Translations under genes and position numbers: made by a program | Assembly: GCF_025751495.1 (NCBI RefSeq) | Contig: NZ_JAOWKZ010000002.1 | Coordinates: forward strand, 186,001-250,000 | Direction of reading: 5' to 3' | Length of the DNA: 64,000 nt | Source: Albidovulum litorale | Lineage (GTDB): Bacteria > Pseudomonadota > Alphaproteobacteria > Rhodobacterales > Rhodobacteraceae | In this document: positions 8,117-17,564 of the stretch, piece by piece | Position numbering within the stretch: the first letter of the stretch is position 1 | Layout: each line of letters opens with the position of its first letter | The notes under the pieces: model-generated | Databases searched by the model: none | What the model saw: only the letters and a program-made list of their open reading frames with translations | What the model was told of the DNA's origin: nothing

Positions 8117-10228
8117 TTATCCGACGGCTTCCGATAGACGCCATTCATGCAACAGAACGTCAACCGCCAGACACCCTTCAAAAGTCACGAAGAGTGGGTT
8201 GATCTCTACCTCGGCAATCTCACTAACGTGGGTGATAACGGCTACGGCAAAATCCGCGATCTCGTTTGCAAGAAGACCAATATCCACCGCCTTTGAACCG
8301 CGATAACCGTCAAGTAGGCGCGCGACCTTCAGCCTTCGAAGCGCCGTCTCGATCTCGGCAGCGCCCGCGGGCAGAAGCAGGGTCGTGCTGTCACCGACGA
8401 GTTCGGTCAGTATGCCGCCGGAGCCGAGTGTCAGGGCCATGCCGAATTGCGGGTCGGAGCGGATCGAAAGGATCAGTTCGGCTGCGGGTTTCGGCGCCAT
8501 TGCCTCGACCAGAAAACTGTCGGTGACGGCTTCGGGATTATGGGCGTGGACGGTGCGCCGCATGGTCTCAAGCCCCGTCTGCACCGCGTCGGCATCCGTC
8601 AGGCCCACGGCGACTGCGCCGGCCTCGGTCTTGTGGGCAAGGTGCGGCCCGATCATTTTCAGCACCACAGGAAAGCCGAGATGTTCCGCCGCTGCCACCA
8701 CGTCATTGCCGCTGACCAGTCGGCCCTCTGGCACCGGCAGTCCCAGTTCGCGCAGACGCGCCTTGCCGGCGGCTTCGTCGATCATATGCAGGGCACCCGA
8801 CGGTCGTGCGGGCAACAGCGGTGCAGGTTTCGCCTCGACAATCCGTCTGCGCATCGCGCTCCAGCGCGTGGCGGCGCGGATCGCGTTAAGCGTCTCGTCG
8901 ATCCCCTGCATCGGGGCGACACCTGCTGCGACCAGCGCGTCGCGGGTCTCGGCGTCGATGTTTTCGGGCAGGGTAGCGCAGATTGCGGCGGGGATTCCCT
9001 GACCTCGGGCGACCTCAGTGAAAGCCTTGGCATCGTTAAGGTAGTAGACCTTAGATTCGTCGAGTCCCTCTGCGGGGTAGTCCTGCACCAGCAGGGTCAC
9101 GTCGGCCTCCGCGAGCGCCATGGCTCGACCGAAGACGGGGCCGGTGATGGCAGGCTGGCCCCAGATCGGGGTTGTGTAGTCCAAGGGGTTCGAAACCGTG
9201 GCGATGGGCGGTAATAGCGCCGCAAGTTCGGCGCGGGCAGCCTGATCGAATGAGGGAAAGTTGAGACCTATCGTCTCCGCATGGTCGGCCAGCATCGTTG
9301 CCCCACCGCCCGAACAGGTAAAACCTGCGACTCGATTGCCCTTTGGCGCGCCTGCCACGCAGAGGAATTTCAGGGTTTCCAGAAGCTCCGATGGGTTCTT
9401 GACCCGGATCACGCCGCAGCGATCGAAAAGAGCATTGTGCAGATCGTCGGCACCCGAAAGCGAGCCGGTATGGCTGACGGTCAGGCTCGCCCCGATCTTT
9501 GAAGATCCGGTTTTCAAGGCGACCACCGGCACGCCCCGGTCTAGCGCCTTGAGACAGGCCGCCTCAAACGCGCGGACATCGCGCAGACCTTCGATATGGA
9601 TGCCGATGGCGCGGACGGCGGGATGGTCGGCGAGGTGGTCGACAAAATCCTCGATCGTCAGAACCGACTGGTTGCCACCCGAGATCATGTGGGTCAGGGG
9701 GAGCGAGCGCTGCGCCATGGTGATGTCGGACGACAGCATCCCCGACTGGGTGATGATCGCGGCCCCCCAACCGGGGCAGGTGCCGCCATGGGCGAAGGGC
9801 CAGAGCGCCGCGCGGTCGAGATAGTTGATCATGCCGTAGCAATTGGGCCCGATCAGCGCCATATCGCCAGTGGCTTCGATCAATTGTCGCTCAAGTTCCA
9901 CCCCTATGTCACCGGCCTCACGGAACCCGGCCGTGTAGCAGACGACGCCCCCGGCCCCCATCGCCGCAAGCTCGCGCACCGCCTCCACTGCGGCGGGGGC
10001 GGGAACTGCAAGAAACACGGCGTCGGGTGTCTCGGGCAGGTCGGCCAGATTGCGATAGCAGGGATAGCCGCCAAGCGTGTCGCGCTTGGGGTTCACCGCC
10101 CAGATATCACCCAGAAACCCGCGCCTGTCCGCTTCCTTGATCGCGACCTCAGCGTCGCGCCCGCCGACAAAGGCGATGTGGCGCGGGTTCAGAAGCCGGT
10201 TCAGATTGGCGCGGCGTTCCGGCGTCAT
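8117..10228 (-). CDS. ADP-forming acyl-CoA synthetase (acetate-CoA ligase family)
   Basis: A 703-residue acyl-CoA synthetase with the fused domain order of NDP-forming ligases: an N-terminal CoA-binding Rossmann domain (IAFVGG near residue 20), succinyl-CoA-ligase-like domains with NCYG in LIGPNCYGMINYLD, the phosphohistidine-loop SHTGSLSG, and a C-terminal ATP-grasp domain (GFPVVLKMIGPHLAHKTEAGAVAVGL). It should activate a carboxylate with CoA and ATP. Its ATG (10228-10226) overlaps the stop of the acyl-CoA dehydrogenase gene (ATGA), so it is the last gene of the seven-gene operon; the in-frame extension to 10321 lies inside that neighbour. By context the substrate is probably what the operon's importer brings in, perhaps gamma-butyrobetaine or a related betaine (inference). 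Confidence 0.87.
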   Translation of the reverse strand: MTPERRANLNRLLNPRHIAFVGGRDAEVAIKEADRRGFLGDIWAVNPKRDTLGGYPCYRNLADLPETPDAVFLAVPAPAAVEAVRELAAMGAGGVVCYTAGFREAGDIGVELERQLIEATGDMALIGPNCYGMINYLDRAALWPFAHGGTCPGWGAAIITQSGMLSSDITMAQRSLPLTHMISGGNQSVLTIEDFVDHLADHPAVRAIGIHIEGLRDVRAFEAACLKALDRGVPVVALKTGSSKIGASLTVSHTGSLSGADDLHNALFDRCGVIRVKNPSELLETLKFLCVAGAPKGNRVAGFTCSGGGATMLADHAETIGLNFPSFDQAARAELAALLPPIATVSNPLDYTTPIWGQPAITGPVFGRAMALAEADVTLLVQDYPAEGLDESKVYYLNDAKAFTEVARGQGIPAAICATLPENIDAETRDALVAAGVAPMQGIDETLNAIRAATRWSAMRRRIVEAKPAPLLPARPSGALHMIDEAAGKARLRELGLPVPEGRLVSGNDVVAAAEHLGFPVVLKMIGPHLAHKTEAGAVAVGLTDADAVQTGLETMRRTVHAHNPEAVTDSFLVEAMAPKPAAELILSIRSDPQFGMALTLGSGGILTELVGDSTTLLLPAGAAEIETALRRLKVARLLDGYRGSKAVDIGLLANEIADFAVAVITHVSEIAEVEINPLFVTFEGCLAVDVLLHEWRLSEAVG

Positions 10229-11385
10229 GCCCCAAGCGGCCTCAGGATTGACCGGGTGATGATGTGACGCTGAATCTCTGACGTGCCGTCCCAGATGCGT
10301 TCGATCCGCGCATCGCGCCAAAGGCGCTGCACCGGCATCTCCTCCACCAGCCCCATGCCGCCGAAGACCTGCACGGTGTCGTCGGCGACGCGGTTCAGCA
10401 TCTCAGAGCAATAGACCTTGACCATCGCTGCATCCTCATCGCGCATGATGCCCTGATCGGCGCGGCGCACGGTGTCGGCGACCAGAAGTTCGGCGGTGCG
10501 GAGCCCGATCGTCATGTCGGCCAGGCGGAAGCCGGTCGCCTGAAACTGGCCGATGGGTTGACCGAACTGCTTGCGGGTGGCGCACCAGTCGGTGGCAAGC
10601 GCGATCAGGCGTTCCGCCTTGCCGCAGCACGACGCCCCGATCCAGACCCGCCCCATGCCCAGCCATTTGCCCGCCAGTTCAAAGCCGCGCCCCTCCCCGC
10701 CCAGAACCTGACCGGGGCCGAGGCGGACATTGTCGAAGATCAGCTCGTAGGTCTTGTAGCCGCGATTGGAGACGCATTTGCTGCCCTCGCGGAAGGTCAC
10801 GCCGGGCATATCGCGATCGACGAGAAAGGCCGTGACGCGCTTTCGCGGGCCACGTTTCGTCTCATCCACCCCGGTCGCGGCAAAGACGATGGCGAAATCG
10901 GCCATGGTCGGGGCCGAGATGAAATGCTTCATCCCGTTCAGGATCCAGTCGTCGCCGTCCTGCTGCGCGCGGCTTTGCATCCCCATCGCATCCGATCCCG
11001 CGCCGGGTTCGGTCAGCCCGAAGAGTTCGCGCTTTTCGCCACTGACACACGGCATGAGGTACTTGTCGACCTGTTCACCCTCACAGGCCAGCAGCAGTTC
11101 CGTCGGCCGTGCGATCCAGGAATGCAGCGCATGGCTCGTGCGCCCGAATTCACGCTCGATGATCGACATCTGGGTGTAGTTTAAACCGCCGCCACCCACT
11201 CGTTCCGGCAAGTTGGCGGCAAAAAGACCAAGCTCCTTCGATTTCCGCTCGATCTCGCGGCCGATCTCTTCGGGGACTTCTCCGGTCTGATCGACCATTT
11301 CCTCATGCGGGATCACTTCCTTGTCGAGAAAGGTACGGACAGAGGCGCGCAGAAGCTCGTCCTCATGCGACAGGGTGGCGTTCAT
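10225..11385 (-). CDS. Acyl-CoA dehydrogenase with Asp at the usual catalytic Glu position
   Basis: A 386-residue FAD-dependent acyl-CoA dehydrogenase, introducing an alpha-beta double bond into the CoA thioester made by the neighbouring ligase. Family motifs are LTEPGAGSDA (flavin/substrate loop), RKQFGQPIGQFQ, QVFGGMGLVEEMPVQRLWRDARI and the C-terminal GTSEIQR. In the last motif the residue before GTSEIQ is Asp (IWDGTSEIQ, Asp366), where most family members have the Glu base (YEGT). ATG 11385 overlaps the upstream permease stop by one base (TGATG); the longer frame to 11517 lies within that permease gene. Translational coupling on both sides ties it to the importer and the ligase. Confidence 0.9.
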   Translation of the reverse strand: MNATLSHEDELLRASVRTFLDKEVIPHEEMVDQTGEVPEEIGREIERKSKELGLFAANLPERVGGGGLNYTQMSIIEREFGRTSHALHSWIARPTELLLACEGEQVDKYLMPCVSGEKRELFGLTEPGAGSDAMGMQSRAQQDGDDWILNGMKHFISAPTMADFAIVFAATGVDETKRGPRKRVTAFLVDRDMPGVTFREGSKCVSNRGYKTYELIFDNVRLGPGQVLGGEGRGFELAGKWLGMGRVWIGASCCGKAERLIALATDWCATRKQFGQPIGQFQATGFRLADMTIGLRTAELLVADTVRRADQGIMRDEDAAMVKVYCSEMLNRVADDTVQVFGGMGLVEEMPVQRLWRDARIERIWDGTSEIQRHIITRSILRPLGA

Positions 11386-12182
11386 CAGGTCTCTCCGGAA
11401 TTGCGGGTTCGGCGCGCGTTCAGCGCCTGAATGATGAAGAAGATGAGCGTGATGGCTATCAGCACGACGGCGGCGGCGGCGACCGTTGGATCGGTGTTTT
11501 CGCGGATGCCGTTCCACATGCGACGGGGTAGAGTATAGACGCTGAATTTCGACAGGAAGAGCGTCACCACGATCTCATCCCAAGATGCGATGAAGGCAAA
11601 GATCGCACCCGCCAGTACGCCGGGGCGGATCGAGGGCAGGATCACCCGCCGCATCGTCGTCCAGTTCGAGGCGCCAAGGTTGCGCGAGGCTTGCTCCAGC
11701 CTTGGATCGAAGCCTGCGAGCGAGGCAGAGACGGTGATCAGCACCAGCGGCGCGGCAAGGACGGTGTGCGCAAGGATCAGCCCTGCATAGGTGTCGATTA
11801 GGCCAAGGGGCACCATGAAGCGGTAAAACGCCATGGCCGAGATGATCGGCGGGACCACCAGCGGCAACAGCAGGAAAGCGCGCACAGCCTCGCCCCATTT
11901 CGATGAAACCCGCCAGAGGCCGATGGCGCAAAGCGTGCCAAGTGCCGTGGCAAGCGCCGACGAGGTCAGGCCGATAACCGCGCTTTGCCAGAAGCTCGAC
12001 ATCCATTCCTCGGACGTGAAGAGCTTTTCGAAATGGCGGAGCGACAGTTCCCCTTTGGGCATCGAAAGGAAGCGCTTGGGCGTCAGCGAGACCGGGATGG
12101 CGATCAAAGCCGGTGCCACGAGGAACAAGAGCAGAAGCCATGCCCAGTAACGATTCAGGGTTTCAGAAAAGTTGCGCCTCAT
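11385..12182 (-). CDS. ABC transporter permease (PotC-like, spermidine/putrescine type)
   Basis: A 265-residue inner-membrane permease with about six transmembrane segments, beginning with WAWLLLLFLVAPALIAIPVSL. The cytoplasmic EAA-type loop is LEQASRNLGASNWTTMRRVILPSIRPGVLAG, which contacts the ATPase. Length and pattern match the second permease (PotC class) of polyamine/opine/betaine-type importers. Its ATG overlaps the stop of the first permease (ATGA, 12179-12182), and its stop overlaps the start of the dehydrogenase gene. Confidence 0.9.
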   Translation of the reverse strand: MRRNFSETLNRYWAWLLLLFLVAPALIAIPVSLTPKRFLSMPKGELSLRHFEKLFTSEEWMSSFWQSAVIGLTSSALATALGTLCAIGLWRVSSKWGEAVRAFLLLPLVVPPIISAMAFYRFMVPLGLIDTYAGLILAHTVLAAPLVLITVSASLAGFDPRLEQASRNLGASNWTTMRRVILPSIRPGVLAGAIFAFIASWDEIVVTLFLSKFSVYTLPRRMWNGIRENTDPTVAAAAVVLIAITLIFFIIQALNARRTRNSGET

Positions 12183-13030
12183 GCCTTGGCCCCTCCGAAG
12201 ATGGTCGACAGCTTCATGAAGCGTGACATGAGGAAGAGAAGGGCGAGCACACCGAAGAGCATCAGCGCGGCCAGCATCGCCGCCGTGCCCCAGCGGAGCG
12301 TGACGAGGATCTGGACCGAGATATATTCGGCCACCATCAGCACCTTGCCGCCGCCGAGGATCGCGGGTGTGACGTAGAAGCCGAGTGACAGGATGAAGAC
12401 CAGAAGCGAGGCGGCGACAAGGCCGGGCTTGGTCAAGGGCAGGTAGACCCGCCAGAAAGTCTGGTTGCCCGTGGCGCCAAGGCTGCGCGAGGCGGAGAGG
12501 ACGCGACCGTCGATGTTCTGCATCGAGGCCAGAAGCGGCAGGACGGCATAGGGGATCATGTAGTGCACCATGCCGATCAGCACGCCCAATTCATTGCGCA
12601 TGAACTCGATAGGCTCGACGATGATGCCAATATTCACCAGCGTTTCGTTCACTAACCCCTTGCGGCCGAGAAGCATCAGCCAGGAGAAGGTGCGCACCAG
12701 AACGGATATCCAGAACGACACCAGCAAAAGGCTCAGCATCCGGTTGCGGCTGCCTTGGGCGACATGGACCATCGCATAGGCGATGGAATAGCCGAAGATC
12801 ACCGAAAAAACAGTGGTGATCACGCAGATGCGGATCGTCGTCCAGAGGATTCCGGTGAGGTTGTCCGAGGTGACGAGCGCCGCGTAATTGCCCAGCCCCG
12901 GTTCTGGGTCGGTCACGCTCAGCCACAGGATATTGACGATGGGACCAAGGAAGAGCGTCACCACAAGCGCAAGGAACGGCAGGACGAGAAGCCAGCCAGT
13001 GCCGATGCGCGTGATGGGGGAGCCGTTCAT
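12179..13030 (-). CDS. ABC transporter permease (PotB-like, spermidine/putrescine type)
   Basis: A 283-residue permease with six predicted membrane spans; the first is WLLVLPFLALVVTLFLGPIV. The coupling loop reads LSASRSLGATGNQTFWRVYLPLTKPGLVAAS, the EAA motif of the PotB class. It partners the following permease, with which it is translationally coupled. A 99-base gap carrying a strong hairpin separates it from the upstream binding-protein gene, consistent with lower expression of the membrane components. Confidence 0.9.
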   Translation of the reverse strand: MNGSPITRIGTGWLLVLPFLALVVTLFLGPIVNILWLSVTDPEPGLGNYAALVTSDNLTGILWTTIRICVITTVFSVIFGYSIAYAMVHVAQGSRNRMLSLLLVSFWISVLVRTFSWLMLLGRKGLVNETLVNIGIIVEPIEFMRNELGVLIGMVHYMIPYAVLPLLASMQNIDGRVLSASRSLGATGNQTFWRVYLPLTKPGLVAASLLVFILSLGFYVTPAILGGGKVLMVAEYISVQILVTLRWGTAAMLAALMLFGVLALLFLMSRFMKLSTIFGGAKA

Positions 13031-13095
13031 CTGGTCACTTCCACGGGAAATCTGGAAAGGGGCGGGACCGTCAGGCCCGCGCCAAGTCTCAGGGC

Positions 13096-13120
13096 CGGCG
13101 GCGCGGGAGCAGCGCCGCCG
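13096..13120 (-). other. mRNA hairpin between binding-protein and permease genes
   Basis: Perfect 9-bp stem (CGGCGGCGC / GCGCCGCCG; arms 13096-13104 and 13112-13120) with a 7-base loop in the gap after the substrate-binding-protein stop. No T run follows on the minus strand, so it looks like a 3'-end stabiliser or attenuator of the kind often found after binding-protein genes, not a full terminator. Confidence 0.7.
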
Positions 13121-13129
13121 GGTCGAGGA

Positions 13130-14239
13130 TCACGAGATCGCGTCGAGGAAGGCGTTCACGGCGTCGCCGCCATTCTCGCCCCACCAGGTCGGATCGTTAT
13201 AGACGATGTTGTCGATATTCATCGCCGAGGTGATCGCATAGGGCTGCTGATCCTCGGGGATCTGGGCGAACGCCTCTGGGTTCGAGGGCGTCATGCCGAG
13301 GCAGTCGAGCAATGTCAGTTGCGCGGGCACCGATTGCGCCGTGGCGATGAACTTCATCACCGCATCGCGTCCCGCCGGGTTGCCCTTCGGCACGATATAG
13401 GCGCCGGGCATGGCAAGGGCTTCGTTCATCACCAGCTTGTAGCGGCCGTCGGTGTCGTTCTCGATGTTGCGGCCACGGTTCTGCCAGACCATGCCCATCG
13501 ACACCTCGCCATTGACGACCATCGAATGCGCCTCGGAGCCCGAACCCCAGTAGAGGCTGTCATCCTTGATCGATTTGATCTTGGCGAGCGCCCGGTCCAT
13601 GTCCAAGGGATAGAGCGCGTCCTTGGCCACGCCATCGGCCAGAAGCGCGCCTTCAAGCGCCCCGTTGGCCCATTTGTAAAGCGAGCGCTTGCCCGGGAAC
13701 TTCGCCGTATCGAAGAAATCGGCCCAGGAGTTGGGCGGATTATCCCCGTAAGCCTCGGTGTCATAGACGAAGGCGTAGCCGTAAAGGATGATCGAAACGC
13801 CGTGTTCCAGCGCATATTGCGGCAGCGTCCGGTCTTTCGAGACGATGTCATAATCGATGGCTTCCAGATGGCCCGACGGCCCGAGCGCCACGGCGTCGAA
13901 GAGGTCAGCGTCGCAGACGTCGGCGGTGACATTGCCGCTGTCGACCATCTCCTTGATCTTGCCCTGCAAGGGGCCGGAGGTGTCGAATTTCAAGGGCATG
14001 CCTGTTTCGGCGGTGAAGGGATCGCCGATGGCCGCGCCGTGGCATTCCTCAGACTGGCCGCCCCAGTTCCACATGACGATTTCATTGGCCGCCGCCTCGG
14101 CATCGCCCGCGATCACCGACTGGGTCGCGATCCCGGCCATGCCGCAAAGGACCAGAAAGCTGCGCCGGTCCATCCGGCCTTCCTTGAACGCCCTGGCACC
14201 TTCCAGCGCCGTCTCACGCATGAATTGCTTGTCGTGCAT
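13130..14239 (-). CDS. ABC transporter substrate-binding protein (PotD/PotF-like), Tat-type leader
   Basis: A 369-residue extracytoplasmic binding protein for the importer of this operon. The N-terminal region carries DRRSFLVLCGMAGIA (about residues 24-38), a twin-arginine export motif with a hydrophobic core, followed by a likely cleavage site near AEAA. The mature part shows extracellular-solute-binding family features: IVMWNWGG at its start, VCDADLFDAVALG, GYAFVYDTEAYG and the conserved WADFFDTAKFPGKRSLY. A good ribosome site (AAGGAGGAG) precedes ATG 14239. Ligand is not readable; the neighbouring genes argue for a carboxylated amine such as a betaine. Confidence 0.9.
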   Translation of the reverse strand: MHDKQFMRETALEGARAFKEGRMDRRSFLVLCGMAGIATQSVIAGDAEAAANEIVMWNWGGQSEECHGAAIGDPFTAETGMPLKFDTSGPLQGKIKEMVDSGNVTADVCDADLFDAVALGPSGHLEAIDYDIVSKDRTLPQYALEHGVSIILYGYAFVYDTEAYGDNPPNSWADFFDTAKFPGKRSLYKWANGALEGALLADGVAKDALYPLDMDRALAKIKSIKDDSLYWGSGSEAHSMVVNGEVSMGMVWQNRGRNIENDTDGRYKLVMNEALAMPGAYIVPKGNPAGRDAVMKFIATAQSVPAQLTLLDCLGMTPSNPEAFAQIPEDQQPYAITSAMNIDNIVYNDPTWWGENGGDAVNAFLDAIS

Positions 14240-14306
14240 TCTTGTCTCCTCCTTGTTGGTCGGGCTTTGTGCCCGGTTTGGTCGCGGGTCCGTTCCTCCC
14301 TCCCGC

Positions 14307-15311
14307 TCAGTCGCTTTCCAGCCGGACCGCTGCCGCGTCCGACCAGCTCAGATCCACGTCGGTACCCTCGGGCAAGGGCGCGCCACCGCGCCAGGCATCG
14401 GCATCCACCTCGACCTCATCCATGCCCGGCACGGTAACGTCGTATTTCAGGGTGGAGCCGAAATAGGTCATCGCACGAACCGTGCCCGAAAGCGTGTTCG
14501 GCCCCTGTCCCGCGCCTTTAGGCGCGATGTCGATCTTTTCGGGACGCAGAGCATAAAGCGCGCCGTCCCGGGTCAGGAAATTCGACTTGCCGAGGAAACT
14601 CGCCGCGAAGCGTGTGCGGGGCTTCTGATACAGTTCCTCGGGTGTGCCGACCTGTTCGATGCGGCCCTGCTGCATGATCACGATGCGGTCGGACATCGAC
14701 AACGCCTCTTCCTGATCATGGGTCACGTAAATAAATGTCGTGCCGACGCGGCGGTGAATGTCCTTGAGCTGCGCCTGCACCTCGATTCGCAATTTTTTGT
14801 CGAGCGCGCCCAAAGGCTCGTCGAGAAGCAGGACTGGCGGCGCGAAACAGAGCGCGCGGGCCAAGGCCACCCGTTGCTGCTGGCCACCTGAGAGTTGGCC
14901 CGGCAAGCGGTGGCCGAAGTCCTGCAACTGGACGAGGTCAAGCATCTCATCAACGCGGGCCTCGATCTCGGCCTTCGGGCGTTTCCTGACATCGAGCGGA
15001 TAGGCGATGTTCTGGCGCACACTCATGTGCGGGAAAAGCGCATAGCCCTGAAAGACCATGCCGAAATTACGCTTCTCCGGCGGCATCCCGGCAATGCTGG
15101 TTCCGTCCAGAAGGATGTCACCCTCGGTGATATCTAGAAACCCGGCAATCATCATCAGAAGCGTGGTCTTGCCAGACCCCGACGGGCCTAGCAGCGTCAG
15201 GAACTCCCCGCGCCTGATATCCAGATTGACGTTCTCAGCCGCCGTGAAGCTGCCAAACCGCTTGGTCAGCGCCTGAAGCCTGAGGCCCCCCGAAGCGGCG
15301 CCTTCGGTCAT
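14307..15311 (-). CDS. ABC transporter ATP-binding protein (PotA-like)
   Basis: A 334-residue ATPase of the spermidine/putrescine (MalK-like) class. Walker A is GPSGSGKTT (residues 42-50), the signature LSGGQQQR begins at 140, Walker B LLLDEP is at about 161-166, and the switch histidine is in [12 protein letters not shown]-terminal TOBE-like regulatory domain follows ([10 protein letters not shown] onward). The ATG overlaps the stop of the BKACE gene (ATGA at 15308-15311). It powers import through the two permeases encoded downstream. Confidence 0.92.
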   Translation of the reverse strand: MTEGAASGGLRLQALTKRFGSFTAAENVNLDIRRGEFLTLLGPSGSGKTTLLMMIAGFLDITEGDILLDGTSIAGMPPEKRNFGMVFQGYALFPHMSVRQNIAYPLDVRKRPKAEIEARVDEMLDLVQLQDFGHRLPGQLSGGQQQRVALARALCFAPPVLLLDEPLGALDKKLRIEVQAQLKDIHRRVGTTFIYVTHDQEEALSMSDRIVIMQQGRIEQVGTPEELYQKPRTRFAASFLGKSNFLTRDGALYALRPEKIDIAPKGAGQGPNTLSGTVRAMTYFGSTLKYDVTVPGMDEVEVDADAWRGGAPLPEGTDVDLSWSDAAAVRLESD

Positions 15312-16198
15312 GCGTCGGCGCCCCGCAGCTTCAGCTTGTTGCGCGCCTCCTGCGGGGTCAGGACGCGGGCGCCCATCGCCTCTATAATCGTCCGGGCGCG
15401 TTCGACCAGCTGGGCGTTGGTCGCAAGCACTCCGCGCGACAGATAAATGTTGTCCTCCAGCCCCACCCGGACGTTGCCGCCGAGCGAGACAGCGGCAGCG
15501 ACCATCGGCATCTGCATCCGGCTGATGCCAAAACTGGCCCAGCTTGCGCCCGCCGGAAGTTGCGCCTTCATCGCCGCCATCGTCTCGACCGTCTGGTCGG
15601 CACCCCAGGGGATGCCCAGGCACAGCTGGAACATCGGCGGCGCGTCGATCAGCCCTTCCTCCACCATCGCTTTCGCAAAACGGATATGGCCGAGGTCAAA
15701 GACCTCCAGTTCCGGCTTCACGCCCCATTCCTGCGTCAGCGCGGCCATGCGGCGCAGGATCGGCGGGGTCGAGATATAGATCGTGTCGTCATTGCCGAAA
15801 TTCAGCGTCCCGCAGTCGAGCGAGCAGATCTCAGGCAGGCAATCCTTCACATGGGTCAGCCGCTCTTCCGGCCCGATCATGTCGGTCCCCGGCCCCGGCA
15901 TTGCCCAGTTGTCCTTCGATGGTACCCAGTCGCCGCCCATCCCGGCCGTCAGGTTGATGACGACATCGGTGCCAGATGCACGCACCCGGTCCACCACATC
16001 GCGGAAAAGCTTCGGATCGCGTGATCCTTTGCCGGTTTCGGGGTCTCGGACATGGATATGGGCGCAGGACGCCCCGGCCTTGGCGGCCTCGATCGCCTCG
16101 CGCGCGATGGCCTCAGGCGTCACCGGGACATGCGGGCTGATATGGGTCGTGGCACCGGCCCCGGTCACAGCACAGGTTAGAACCACCTCAAAATTCAT
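15308..16198 (-). CDS. Beta-keto acid cleavage enzyme (BKACE), dehydrocarnitine-type candidate
   Basis: A 296-residue zinc-dependent enzyme that transfers the beta-keto acid cleavage fragment to acetyl-CoA, giving acetoacetyl-CoA and a shortened product. The metal-binding HIHVRDP motif (His47, His49) and the late acidic motif VGLEDN (Glu248) are present. The stretches [29 protein letters not shown] and [13 protein letters not shown] resemble my recollection of dehydrocarnitine-cleaving members, which yield glycine betaine. It is the first gene of the operon, with ribosome site GGGAGG four to five bases before ATG, and diverges from a GlxA/CdhR-type regulator, as carnitine loci of other bacteria do. 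No carnitine dehydrogenase gene is in the window. Confidence 0.85.
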   Translation of the reverse strand: MNFEVVLTCAVTGAGATTHISPHVPVTPEAIAREAIEAAKAGASCAHIHVRDPETGKGSRDPKLFRDVVDRVRASGTDVVINLTAGMGGDWVPSKDNWAMPGPGTDMIGPEERLTHVKDCLPEICSLDCGTLNFGNDDTIYISTPPILRRMAALTQEWGVKPELEVFDLGHIRFAKAMVEEGLIDAPPMFQLCLGIPWGADQTVETMAAMKAQLPAGASWASFGISRMQMPMVAAAVSLGGNVRVGLEDNIYLSRGVLATNAQLVERARTIIEAMGARVLTPQEARNKLKLRGADA

Positions 16199-16279
16199 TC
16201 GACGCCTCCCAGCCTTTTCTCAATCCTTGGGCCGCAAAAGGTCTTTTCCTGTCAGTAATTCGACTGATATGCATATGCC
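16199..16279. promoter_or_regulatory. Divergent promoter/operator region between BKACE operon and GlxA-type regulator
   Basis: An 81-base gap between divergently transcribed genes must hold both promoters and the regulator's binding site. It contains the perfect palindrome ATATGCATAT (16267-16276) directly before the regulator's start codon, and an AT-richer core around 16215-16265. Exact -35/-10 elements are not clear. Confidence 0.6.
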
Positions 16280-17392
16280 ATGTCGAAAATTCGCACCTCA
16301 TCCGACCCTGCTGCCATGGCCCCGCCGCCTCGGGATCAGGCTGCCCGTCACGTGGCATTCCTGATCGTGCCGCGTTTCAACATGATGACGATGATGACCA
16401 TGATCGAGGTGATGCGGATCGCGAATTACCTCTCGCCTGCGCCGCTCTATTCGTGGGAAGTGCTGTCCTTCGACGGACAAGAGATCACCGCCTCAAACGG
16501 CTTCACGGTGGGCACGGCAGTGCCCGACGACCATATACGCCGGGGCGAAACGCTGTTCGTCCTCGGCTCATGGAACGCCGAGAATTACAAGAACACCCAT
16601 ACACTGGCATGGATTCGCAGACAGGCGCGGGGCGGCGTGCGGATGTGCTCGGTGGAGTTGGGCTGCTACCTTCTTGCCCGCGCCGGTCTTCTGTCGGGCA
16701 AGCGAGCGACCACGCATTGGTCCTGGATGTCGGGTTTCGAGGAACAATTCGACGAAGTGACCGTGGCTGAACAGCTCTTCACCATCGACGGACAGATGAT
16801 GAGCTGTGCGGGCGGTCTGGCCGGGGTCGATCTGATGCTGCGGGTGGTGGGGGATGAACATGGCGAGAGGCTGGCCGGAGAGATCGCCGACCAGATGCTC
16901 TATCACCCGATCCGCCCCGCCAATGCGCCGCAACGGCGGACGATGGGACGGGGGATGGAGTCGCTTGCGCCGATGGTGCGCGAGGCGATCACGCTGATCG
17001 AAAAGAACATCGCCGAACCGCTGACCGTGCCCGAGATCGCCGGGGAGCTTGGCGTGTCGCAGCGTCAATTGGAACGGCAGTTCAAAGCCTCGATTGGCTG
17101 CACGGTTGTACAATTCGGCCTGCTGCTCCGCCTCCAGCACGCGCGGGTTCTTTTGATTTCCACCTCGCTCTCGGTCCGCGAGATCGCGACCGCGTCGGGC
17201 TTTAACACGCTGTCGCATTTCGCCTATTCGTTCGGCAAGTGCTTTGGCCGACGGCCATCGGACTACCGTCAGGCCTGGCCTGAGAAGGACGCAACCCCGA
17301 GTTGGCCCGGCACCTTGTCGAAATTCCTCGAGGCGCTGGAGAACCGTGGGGCCGCAAAACCGATGCAAATTCTTAGGAAGACAAGCGGATAA
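16280..17392 (+). CDS. GlxA family AraC-type transcriptional regulator (CdhR/GbdR-like)
   Basis: A 370-residue regulator with an N-terminal DJ-1/PfpI-like (class-I amidotransferase-like) sensor domain (roughly residues 23-200: [15 protein letters not shown], a [15 protein letters not shown] elbow, TTHWSW) and a C-terminal AraC pair of helix-turn-helices (about 235-335: [22 protein letters not shown] and [26 protein letters not shown]). Such regulators control carnitine, betaine and related amine catabolism in Pseudomonas (CdhR, GbdR). It is transcribed away from the BKACE operon and is the obvious candidate activator, with the imported amine or a catabolite as ligand. Confidence 0.9.
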   Translation: MSKIRTSSDPAAMAPPPRDQAARHVAFLIVPRFNMMTMMTMIEVMRIANYLSPAPLYSWEVLSFDGQEITASNGFTVGTAVPDDHIRRGETLFVLGSWNAENYKNTHTLAWIRRQARGGVRMCSVELGCYLLARAGLLSGKRATTHWSWMSGFEEQFDEVTVAEQLFTIDGQMMSCAGGLAGVDLMLRVVGDEHGERLAGEIADQMLYHPIRPANAPQRRTMGRGMESLAPMVREAITLIEKNIAEPLTVPEIAGELGVSQRQLERQFKASIGCTVVQFGLLLRLQHARVLLISTSLSVREIATASGFNTLSHFAYSFGKCFGRRPSDYRQAWPEKDATPSWPGTLSKFLEALENRGAAKPMQILRKTSG

Positions 17393-17564
17393 ATCGCGGC
17401 GCAGAAACCGGTTCGGCAAAAACACCCGGCAGCCGAATAGATCCTGTCTGCTGCAGCCCCGAACCGGGCGTCACGCGCTGACACGTAGCGAAGCGCTCCC
17501 TCCATTCGCGAGTGAGATCCGTCCCACCTTGCCGCAAACTGAACGATGCAGTATCGCAAAGACC

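Noticed and set aside
12755-14437. 560-codon plus-strand frame opposite the ABC binding-protein gene
   Set aside because: Shadow of the well-supported binding-protein and permease genes.
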